The translations under genes were made by a program, and so were the position numbers. A stretch of DNA of 64,000 nucleotides from Cyrtodaria siliqua. Taxonomy: Eukaryota > Mollusca > Bivalvia > Adapedonta > Hiatellidae. This document shows, in pieces, positions 54,479-64,000 of the stretch (the stretch's first letter is position 1; each line of letters starts with the position of its first letter). The notes beneath the pieces were generated by a model that was not told where the DNA came from, made no database searches, and saw only the letters and a program-made list of their open reading frames with translations. The stretch spans positions 124,001-188,000 of the forward strand of contig JAWPHD010001822.1 in the NCBI GenBank assembly GCA_037043455.1, read 5' to 3'.

Positions 54479-54622
54479 CTGAAATAAAAAATTATATTAT
54501 ATAATACAATGTCAGTATTAAAGATCTCCTTTATTGCCAAAATATGATAAAAATCCTGTTTCCAGGTGCACATCTAAGAATGATGCTGAATAAGTGTATA
54601 AAGTTTGGAAGCAATCCATAAA

Positions 54623-55445
54623 CAAGAGGCCCAAGAGGGAATGTGGACGCTATACTGGCTAAAGATACATTTTTTTTATGTTTAAGTGGCCATAACTCTT
54701 TCAAAAATCATTCAACCGGAACATGGCGAAGGCATACGCAACTAGGCTTGGTACTGATCATCAATGCCAAGTTTCGTTGAAATCCAGCAAAAGGTTCAGG
54801 AGAACTAGTCTGTACAAAGTTAGTGTATTAAAACCTTTAAGGGGTCATAAGTCTGCCAAAATTCATTCAACCAGAACATGACAATGACAGGTGCAACTAG
54901 GCTTGGTACTGATCATCCCCGCCAAGATTCGTTGAAATCCGGCGAGGAGTTCAGAAGAGAATAATCTGGACAAAGTTTGCGTATTAAAACCTTTAAAGGA
55001 ACATAACTCTGCCAAAAATCATTCAACCGGAATATTGCAATGACATGCACAACCAGGCTTGATACTGATCATCCTTGTCAAGTTTCGTTGAAATCCAGCC
55101 AGGGGTTCAGGAGAACTAGCTCGGAAAATGTTTGTGTAACAAAAACCTTTAAAGGGCCATAACTCCGCCAAAAATCTGTAAACCGGAACACTGCAATGAT
55201 ATGCACAACTAGGCTTGGTGCTGATCATCCCTGCAAAGTTTCGTTGAAATCTGGCAAGGGGTTCAGGAGATCTAGTCCAGACAAAGTTAGAGTATTAAAA
55301 CCTTTAAAGGGCCATAACTCTGCCAAAAATCATTCAACCGAAACACGGCGATGATTTGCAAAACTAGACCTGGAACAGATCATCCCTAAAAAGTTTCGTT
55401 TAAATCCTGCCAGGGATTCAGGAGAACTTGTCAGGACAATGTTTC
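54623..55445 (-). mobile_element. HINE-like element, family 2, 5'-truncated copy
   Basis: As written it starts CAAGAGGCCCAAGAGGGAAT and GACGCTATACTGGCTAA, followed by about five ~145-bp units (AAACCTTTAAAGGGCCATAA, CATTCAACCGGAACA, GCACAACTAGGCTTGGTACT, AAGTTTCGTTGAAATCC). The GGAC tract and GAGCTAA end are missing, so the far end is lost. The short open frames here come from the array. Confidence 0.75.
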
Positions 55446-56147
55446 AATCGGAACTGCCTCGTCGGATTCCGTCACTCGCGAATCCGACTGAGAGAGTACT
55501 CGACGCCATATTGAACTATTTTCAAGAAACGACAACTCTGCAGTAGCGACCTCTTCAATTATAAGATAAACAAAATGGCAACTGCTGGCAAGTTCCGAAC
55601 ATGCGGTACATATTTATTTGTTTTATCAGGGAGTATTCACAGAGATTCCTGATATAATAATGTATTCATACTGAGGTAAACAATATGGTGATTCCCGTCA
55701 AACTTGGGCGCTCCTTACTTTATAAGAGTTTCACCTCTTCTTCATCTAAAACTAAATAAAGTGCGAGCAAATGCCATGGCCCATGGGCAGCATGATCATG
55801 GTATCAATGATCTGATCATATACGCCCCACCAATATATACAGGGCCTTCCCAGCCATTTATTGCTTATTGGCGCTGCGATCCCTTAAGTTCTGCAATTAT
55901 AGAAGGGGTGCCATTAAGAGGCGGTAGGCTGTGATTTCCCCCTTGTCTAGTCTGCCCAGTTACAATGATTACTTTTAGTAGTATTTTATACAAGCATGGA
56001 TCAAAATACCCTGCTAAAGCAGTGGGCTTTAACTTGAAAAGTTAAGAACATTCCTGCGGCGTGACGGGTCACCGTCACTATTATACAGACATGCCATGAT
56101 TTGTTGTTTAGGCCAAGATCGTAAACTCCAATAGCTTGACACCTTAA
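55446..56147. other. Intron or upstream sequence without recognisable features
   Basis: The open frame at 55704-55934 (76 codons) matches nothing known. A weak palindrome GTGACGGGTCACCGTCAC lies near 56060. No exon of the RNF213-like gene was seen between 54479 and the right edge. Confidence 0.4.
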
Positions 56148-56299
56148 AGGGACAATGTCCGTAACTTTTAGCCAAAACACAAGCTAATTACGTTGACAAA
56201 CATAACACACCAACCATTATTGAATATTTACTAAATAAAACCAAGATTGTTTGACGGAATTCAATAGCGATACAAAAAAAAAAAAGAAGTGCCGTTTTG

Positions 56300-56385
56300 T
56301 GGGATTGAACTCGTAACCCACACTAAAATTACACTCGCAGGTAATACTAGTCTAGCGCTGCTACCGACTGAGCTAACCGGGCCAG
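56300..56385 (-). mobile_element. tRNA-like sequence (SINE head or tRNA pseudogene)
   Basis: On the minus strand: GGCCCGGTTAGCTCAGTCGG has a good A box. GGTTACGAGTTCAATCCCA resembles a B box with an extra base. A T run after it (56274-56285, minus sense) would stop pol III. The ~50-nt gap between the boxes and the mismatched acceptor stem argue against a functional tRNA. Confidence 0.55.
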
Positions 56386-56487
56386 ATGTATTGCGTAAGA
56401 GATACAATATATAAAAGCTAATGCGCTAATGGATGTCATGTGATCAGCAGAAAATGTAAATAAAGTGGGTCCCACATTATTTACAAA

Positions 56488-59361
56488 CAAGAGGTCAATG
56501 ACCTTGAAGCTCTACTGATTGATTTTGATTTCAGGAAGTAGTCGCTACAAACTTGTTTTTTGAAATATTTTTTTAGCCGTGGCGGCCATCTTGAATTTCC
56601 GGCCGACCTGAAATTTTGCTAGGATCAATTAGACATCAAGAGCAACATACCTGTGAAGTTTCATGAAAATCCATCAAGTAGTTTCAGAGGAGTAGTCGCT
56701 ACAAGTTTTCAATATATAACTCTATGTAAACAAAGATGGCCGCTGACAGCCATGTTTAACATCGAATCAAAATGATTTTTGACAAGGACCAACTTCATGT
56801 CATGCTGATCATTTTAGAAAACGTCCCATATCAATATCACTTATAGTTTTCAAGAAGTAGTCGCTACAAACTTGTATTTTGAAAATCTATTTTTAGCCAT
56901 GGCGACCATCTTGAATTTCCGGCCGACCTGAAATTTTGCTAGGATCAATAAGACATCAAGAGCAACATTTGTGTGAAGTTTCATGAAAATCCGTCAAGTA
57001 GTTTCAGAGGAGTAATCGCTACAAGTTTTCATTATATAACACTATGTAAACATAGATGGCCACTGGCAGCCATGTTTAACGTCGAATCAAAATAATATTC
57101 GACTCGGATAACCATCATGTCATGCTGATCATTTTAGAAAAAGTCCCATATCAATATCACATAGTTTTCAAGAAGTAGTCGCTACAAACTTATTTTTTAA
57201 AAATCTATTTTTAGCTGTGGTGGTCATCTTGAATTTCTGGCCGATCTGAAATTTTGCTAGGATCAATTAGACATTAAGAGCAACATTCCTGTAAAGTTTC
57301 ATGAAAATCTGCCAAGTAGTTTCAGAGGAGTAGTCGCTACAAGTTTTTACTATATAACTCTATGTAAACAAAGGTGGCCACTGGCAGCCATGTTTAACGT
57401 CAAATCAAAACGATTTTTGGCAAGGACCAACATCATGTCATGCTGATCATTTTAGAAAAAGTCCCATATCAATATCACTTAGAGTTTTCAAGAAGTAGTC
57501 GCTACAAACTTGTTTTTTAAAAAACCTATTTTTAGATTTGGCGGCCATCTTGGATTTTACATCAACATGAATTTTTGCTAGGATCAACTAGACTTCATGG
57601 GCAACATTTCTGTAAAGTTTCATGAAAATCCATTCAGTAGTTTCAGAGGAGTAGTCACACAAGTATACTTTATACATAAAACAAGAGGTCAATGACCTTG
57701 AAGCTCTACTGATTGATTTTGATTTCAGGAAGTAGTCGCTACAGACTTGTTTTTTGAAAATCTATTTTTAACCGTGGCGGCCATCTTGAATTTCCGGCCG
57801 ACCTGAAATTTTGCTAAGATCAATAAGACATTAAGAGCAACATTCCTGTGAAGTTTCATGAAAATCCGTCAGGTAGTTTCAAAGAAGTAGTCTCTACAAG
57901 TTTTCATTATATAACTCTATGTAAACAAAGCAGCCATGTTTAAGGTCAAATCAAAACGATTTTCGACAAGGACCAACATCATGTCATACTGATCATTTTA
58001 GAAAAAGTCCCATATCAATATCTCTTATTGTTTTGAAGAAGTAGTCGCTACAAACTTATTTATTTTAAATCTATTTTTAGCTGTGGCGGCCATCTTGAAT
58101 TTCCGGCCGACCTGAATTTTTTCTAGGATCAACTAGACATCAAGAGCAACATTCCTGTGAAGTTTCATGAACATCCGTCAAGTAGTTTCAGAGGAGTAAT
58201 CGCTACAAGTTTTTACTATATAACTCTATGTAACCAAAGATGGCCACTGGCAGCCATGTTTAACGTCGAATCAAAATAATTTTCCACAAGGATCTACATC
58301 ATGTCATGCTGATCATTTTAGAAAAAGTCCCATATCAATATCACTTATAGTTTTCAAGAAGTAGTCGCTACAAACTTATTTTTTAAAAATCTATTTTTAG
58401 CTGTGACGGCCATCTTGAATTTCCGGCCGACCTGAAATTTTGCTAGGATCAATTAGACTTCAAGAGCAACATTCCTGTAAAGTTTCATGACAATCCGCCA
58501 AGTAGTTTCAGAGGAGTAGTCGCTACAAGTTTTTAGTATATAACTCTATGTAAACAAAGACGGCCGCTGGCAGCCATGTTTAACGTTGAATCAAAACGAT
58601 TTTTGACTAGGATCAACATCATGTAATGCTGATCATTTTAGAAAAAGTCCCATATCAATATCACTTATAGTTTTCAAGAAGTAGTCGCTACAAACTTATT
58701 TTTTAAAAATCTATTTTTAGCTGCGACGGCCATCTTGAATTTCCGGCCGACATGAAATTTTTCTAGGATCAATTAGACATCAAGAGCAACATTCCTGTAA
58801 AGTTTCATGACAATCCGCCAAGTAGTTTCAGAGAAGTAGTCGCTACAAGTTTTTACTATATAACTCTATGTAAACAAAGATGGCCGCTGGCAGCCATGTT
58901 TAACGTTGAATCAAAACGATTTTTGACTAGGATCAACATCATGTCATGCTGATCATTTTAGAAAAAGTCCCATATCAATATCACTTATAGTTTTCAAGAA
59001 GAAGTCGCTACAAACTTGTATTTTAAAACTCTATTTTTAGCTTTGGCGGCCATCTTGGATTTCACATCAACATGAATTTTTGCTAGGATCAACTAGACTT
59101 TATGGGCAACATTTCTGTAAAGTTTCATGAATATCCATCCTGTAGTTTCAGCTGTGAAGTCGCTACAAATAAAAGTTTACGGACAGACAGACGGACGGAC
59201 GGACGACGGACGCCGCACCACGGCATAAGCTCTGCTGATCTCTGATCAGTAGAGCTAAAAAGACACACAAGGCGCTCCTGTAGAGTCGGACGGACGGACA
59301 GTCGGACGACGGACACCGCACCACGGCATAAGCTCTGCTGATCTCTGATCAGTCGAGCTAA
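56488..59361 (-). mobile_element. HINE-like element, family 1, copy 4, interrupted by copy 5
   Basis: Starts CAAGAGGTCAATGACCTTGA at 56488. Its four-unit array runs to 57681, where copy 5 is inserted. Its remaining end (GGACGGACGGACAG, CACCGCACCACGGCATAAGC, ATCAGTCGAGCTAA) resumes at 59259-59361. It is more diverged than the copy inserted in it. Confidence 0.85.
57682..59258 (-). mobile_element. HINE-like element, family 1, copy 5 (young, nested in copy 4)
   Basis: 1,577 bp with complete ends, near-identical to copies 1, 2 and 7 in every unit and in the odd differences between units (TTTATTTTAAATC in unit two, CTGTGAAGTCGCTACAAATA before the GGAC tract). Confidence 0.87.
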
Positions 59362-59364
59362 AAA

Positions 59365-62300
59365 CAAGAGGTCAATGACCTTGAAGCTCTACTGATTGAT
59401 TTTGATTTCAGGAAGTAGTCGCTACGAACTTGTTTTTTGAAAATTTATTTTTAGCCGTGGCGGCCATCTTGAATTTCCGGCCGACCTGAAATTTTGCTAG
59501 GATCAATTAGACATCAAGAGCAACATTCCTGTAAAGTTCATAAAAATCTGTCAAGTAGTTTCAGAGGAGTAGTCGCTACAAGTTTTCATTATATAACTCT
59601 ATGTAAACAAAGATGGCCGCTGACAGCCATGTTTAACATCGAATCAAAATGATTTTTGACAAGGACCAACTTCATGTCATGCTGATCATTTTAGAAAACG
59701 TCCCATATCAATATCACTTATAGTTTTCAAGAAGTAGTCGCTACAAACTTATTTTTTAAAAATCTATTTTTAGCTGTGGTGGTCATCTTGAATTTCTGGC
59801 CGATCTGAAATTTTGCTAGGATCAATTAGACATTAAGAGCAACATTCCTGTAAAGTTTCATGAAAATCCGCCAAGTAGTTTCAGAGGAGTAGTCGCTACA
59901 AGTTTTCATTATATAACTCTATGTAAACAAAGATGGCCACTGACAGCCATGTTTAACATTGAATCAAAATAATGTTCGACTCGGATAACCATCATGTCAT
60001 GCTGATCATTTTAGAAAAAGTCCCATATCAATATCTCTTATAGTTTTCAAGAAGTAGTCGCTACAAACTTATTTTTTAAAAATCTATTTTTAGCCATGGT
60101 GGCCATCTTGAATTTCCGGCCGACCTGAAATTTTGCTAAGATCAATAAGACATCAAGAGCAACATTCGTGTGAAGTTTCATGAAAATCCGTCAAGTAGTT
60201 TCAGAGGAGTAGTCGCTACAAGTTTTCATTATATAAGTCTTATGTAAACATACATGGCCACTGGCAGCCATGTTTAACGTCGAATCAAAATAATGTTCGA
60301 CTTGAACAACCATCATGTCATGCTGATCATTTTAGAAAAAGTCCCATATCAATATCACTTATAGTTTTCAAGAAGTAGTCGCTACAAACTTGTATTTTGA
60401 AAATCTATTTTTAGCCATGGCGGCCATCTCGAATTTCCGGCCGACCTGAAATTTTGCAAGGATCAATTAGACATCAAGAGCAACATTCGTGTGAAGTTTC
60501 ATGAAAATCCGTCAAGTATTTTCAGAGGAGTAGTCGCTACAAGTTATCGTTATATAACTCTATGTAAACAAAGATGGCCACTGGCAGCCACGTTTAACGT
60601 CGAATCAAAATAATGTTCGACTCAGATAACCATCATGTCATGCTGATAATTTTAGAAAAAGTCACATATCAATATCTCTTATAGTTTTCAAGAAGTAGTC
60701 GCTTCAAACTTATTTTTTAAAAATCTATTTTTAACCGTGGCGGCCATCTTGAATTTCCGGCCAACCTGAAATTTTGCTAGGATCAATTAGACATCAAGAG
60801 CAACATTCCTGTGAAGTTTCATGAAAATCCGTCAAGTAGTTTCAGAGGAGTAGTCGCTACAAGTTTTCATTATATAACTCTATGTAAACAAAGATGGCCG
60901 CTGGCAGCCATGTTTAACGTCGAATCAAAACGATTTTCGACAAGGACCAACATCATGTCATGCTGATCATTTTAGAAAAAGTCCCATATCAATATCTCTT
61001 ATAGTTTTCAAGAAGAAGTCGCTACAAACTTATTTTTTAAAAATCTATTTTTAGCCGTGGCGGCCATCTTGAATTTCCGGCCGACCTGAAATTTTGCTAG
61101 GATCAATTAGACATCAAGAGCAACATTCCTGTGAAGTTTCATGAAAAATCCGTCAAGTAGTTTCAGAGGAGTAATCGCTACAAGTTTTCATTATATAACT
61201 CTATGTAAACAAAGATGGCCGCTGGCAGCCATGTTTAACGTCGAATCAAAACGATTTTCGACAAGGACCAACATCATGTCATGCTGATCATTTTAGAAAA
61301 AGTCCCATAGCAATATCCCTTAGAGTTTTCAAGAAGTAGTCGCTACAAACTTGTTTTTTAAAAACCTATTTTTAGATTTGGCGGCCATCTTGGATTTCAC
61401 ATCTACATGAATTTTTGCTAGGATCAACTAGACTTCATGGGCAACATTTCTGTAAAGTTTCATGAAAATCTATTCAGTAGTTTCAGAGAAGTAGTCGCTA
61501 CAAAAAACAAGAGGTCAATGACCTTGAAGCTCTACTGCTTGATTTTGATTTCAGGAAGTAGTCGCTACAGACTTGTTTTTTGAAAATCTATTTTTAACCG
61601 TGGCGGCCATCTTGAATTTCCGGCCGACCTGAAATTTTGCTAAGATCAATAAGACATTAAGAGCAACATTCCTGTGAAGTTTCATGAAAATCCGTCAGGT
61701 AGTTTCAAAGAAGTAGTCGCTACAAGTTTTCATTATATAACTCTTTGTAAACAAAGCAGCCATGTTTAAGGTCAAATCAAAACGATTTTCGACAAGGACA
61801 AACATCATGTCATACTGATCATTTTAGAAAAAGTCCCATATCAATATCTCTTATTGTTTTGAAGAAGTAGTCGCTACAAACTTATTTATTTTAAATCTAT
61901 TTTTAGCTGTGGCGGCCATCTTGAATTTCCGGCCGACCTGAAATTTTTGTAGGATCAACTAGACATCAAGAGCAACATTCCTGTGAAGTTTCATGAACAT
62001 CCGTCAAGTAGTTTCAGAGGAGTAGTCGCTACAAGTTTTTACTATATAACTCTATGTAACCAAAGATGGCCACTGGCAGCCATGTTTAACGTCAAATCAA
62101 AATAATTTTCCACAAGGATCTACATCATGTCATGCTGATCATTTTAGAAAAAGTCCCATATCAATATCACATATAGTTTTCAAGAAGTAGTCGCTACAAA
62201 CTTATTTTTTAAAAATCTATTTTTAGCTGTGACGGCCATCTTGAATTTCCGGCCGACCTGAAATTTTGGTAGGATCAATTAGACATCAAGAGCAACATTC

Positions 62301-63155
62301 CTGTAAAGTTTCATGACAATCCGCCAAGAAGTTTCAGAGGAGTAGTCGCTACAAGTTTTTACTGTATAACTCTATGTAAACAAAGATGGCCGCTGGCAGC
62401 CATGTTTAAAGTTGAATCAAAACGATTTTTGACTAGGATCAACATCTCGTAATGCTGATCATTTTAGAAAAAGTCCCATATCAATATCACTTATAGTTTT
62501 CAAGAAGTAGTCGCTACAAACTTATTTTTTAAAAATCTATTTTTAGCTGTGACGGCCATCTTGAATTTCCGGCTGACCTGAAATTTTTCTAGGATCAATT
62601 AGACATGAAGAGCAACATTCCTGTAAAGTTTCATGACAATGCGCCAAGTAGTTTCAGAGAAGTAGTCGCTACAAGTTTTTACTATATAACTCTATGTAAA
62701 CAAAGATGGCCGCTGGCAGCCATGTTTAACGTTGAATCAAAACGATTTTTGACTAGGATCAACATCATGTCATGCTGATCATTTTAGAAAAAGTCCCATA
62801 TCAATATCACTTATAGTTTTCAAGAAGAAGTCGCTACAAACTTGTATTTTAAAACTCTATTTTTAGCTTTGGCGGCCATCTTGGATTTCACATCAACATG
62901 AATTTTTGCTAGGATCAACTAGACTTTATGGGCAACATTTCTGTAAAGTTTCATGAATATCCATCCAGTAGTTTCAGCTGTGAAGTCGCTACAAATAAAA
63001 GTTTACGGACAGACGGACGACGGACGCCGCACCACGGCATAAGCTCTGCTGATCTCTGATCAGTAGAGCTAAAAAGTTAACGGACGGACGGACAGACGGA
63101 AGACGGACGCCGCACCACGGCATAAGCTCTGCTGATCTCTGATCAGTAGAGCTAA
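59365..63155 (-). mobile_element. HINE-like element, family 1, copy 6, interrupted by copy 7
   Basis: Starts CAAGAGGTCAATGACCTTGA three A residues after copy 4 ends. It has about six ~320-bp units (59365-61507), then copy 7. The remaining GGACGGACGGACAG tract and GAGCTAA end lie at 63073-63155. Confidence 0.85.
61508..63072 (-). mobile_element. HINE-like element, family 1, copy 7 (young, nested in copy 6)
   Basis: 1,565 bp, complete, same young subfamily as copies 1, 2 and 5. It is inserted in the A run that precedes the GGAC tract of copy 6 (GCTACAAAAAA before, AAAGTTAACGG after). Confidence 0.87.
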
Positions 63156-63216
63156 AAATCAGACCGTTATTTGGCTATGCTCAATATCTGCTTACTTACG
63201 GACAGTGTCCCTTTAA

Positions 63217-64000
63217 TTAAATATCATAGATTTTTCTGATTTTTAGTGTTTATGCAATCGTGGAAATTTACTGCGCCTCAGGTAATATCGATCAATAACT
63301 AGGTCAACTGCTGCCAAACTGGACTACACACTGTATACATGCTACAGTACAGACACTTTTTGTCAGTGAAATACAAAAATGGCGCATGTTTTCATACTGA
63401 TTTGTTAGCACCCGTACTGCTATATTATTAGATTAATATTGGTTAATTACTTAAATCAGTCCAGACATGATTTTACCTATACCTTAAGGACGTCCTAATG
63501 GTTAAAAGGTGAAGGGACTATAATCCTTAGAACTATACACACATTTAATTACATAATAGGGCTCTAGTGATTGAAAATTTAAAGGATCGCGGCTTATGAG
63601 AAGATTTGTTCGCCATCACGGTATATTGGATGTTTAATAATTGCAGATAAATTGAATGCGTACAAAAATCCTTAGGCTTCTATTGCGATAGTATAGAAGG
63701 ATAAAGAGAAGAAAATATATAGTGTTATAGTATATTAGTGACGTAAGAATATACTTCTCTTAGTGTATGTATATAGTAAAAAATACATATAGTTATACTA
63801 TAACTACATGTATCTATCTATCTCTGTCTCTCTATACTGCTGCACACCCTCATGGGTAAGATTGAGCAGGTGATTTTGTTCTATCATTTTATACTATTGT
63901 AATGGGATCAATCAATTATTGTTTGATAATTAGTTAATTGTCATTTGAAATATAAAAGATTGCGGCTTTACCAGCATGTATGTCAGTTCAATTGGTTTAT
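63217..64000. other. Sequence without recognisable features, right edge
   Basis: AT-rich, with a short (TATC)n/(TCTC)n stretch near 63815. No coding exon was seen. Confidence 0.4.

Larger units (their letters stand above)
56148..63212. mobile_element. TTAA-flanked element split by ~6.7 kb of nested insertions
   Basis: Left end AGGGACAATGTCCGTAA at 56148 and inverted right end TTACGGACAGTGTCCCT at 63212 are each flanked by TTAA (56144-56147, 63213-63216). Family 1 copies 4 to 7 (56488-63155) lie inside. The host element would be about 0.4 kb without them. Its ends resemble those of the TTAA element at 25811 (AGGC/GAATGT) only in their first bases. Confidence 0.75.

Noticed and set aside
56300..56385. 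Functional tRNA gene
   Set aside because: The A box is good, but the B box has an extra base, the arms do not pair convincingly and the box distance is unusual.
59125..59367. Minus-strand frame with repeated VRRPSVRLSVR-type peptide
   Set aside because: Translation of the (GGAC)n tracts and the duplicated ends of nested elements.

Overview
This window looks like part of an animal genome, most likely a bivalve mollusc. It is AT-rich and intron-rich, with introns full of TGACCTTGACC-type dispersed tandem repeats, (GGAC)n tracts, tRNA-derived SINEs and a Ngaro-type tyrosine-recombinase retroelement, a combination typical of bivalves. The species cannot be named from the sequence alone.

The only host gene I can establish is a large RNF213 (mysterin)-like gene on the minus strand. 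I resolved 25 consecutive internal exons between 54478 (5'-most) and 4863 (3'-most). Every junction has AG/GT borders and compatible phase. Together they give about 4.26 kb of coding sequence (about 1,418 residues). They cover the end of one AAA module, the intact AAA4 ATPase module (Walker A GKPGSSKS, Walker B VVLDE), the degenerate modules after it and the start of the helical region before the RING. The N-terminal part and start codon lie beyond the right edge, and the RING/E3 part lies beyond the left edge.

Layout: 1-4640 holds a decayed Ngaro element (gag, RT-RNase H, tyrosine recombinase, SGNH hydrolase) in an intron. 4863-16645 holds exons 25-15 with a mariner remnant and a 50-bp tandem array that copies the end of exon 15 with its splice donor. 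16646-31369 holds exons 14-8 with SINEs, inverted-repeat elements, a hAT-like element with a perfect 8-bp target duplication and several tandem arrays. 31370-37274 holds a 3.4-kb foldback element and two near-identical 1.57-kb repeats. 37460-38434 holds exons 7-5 (AAA4). 39350-44344 holds tandem-repeat elements. 45292-54478 holds exons 4-1 with more such elements, including one with a higher-order repeat. 55450-64000 is a pile of nested elements in the intron upstream of exon 1.

The most notable non-gene content is a superfamily of at least 13 elements in three families with one plan. Read on the minus strand they have a 5' end TTAGCTC, an internal tandem array with a GGAC tract, a subterminal repeat complementary to the 5' end, a terminal hairpin and the end CCTCTTG. 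This resembles Helentron-associated non-autonomous rolling-circle elements (HINEs). One copy sits in one arm of the foldback element, so the other arm supplies the empty site, and the insertion shows no net target duplication. All 13 lie in the same orientation.
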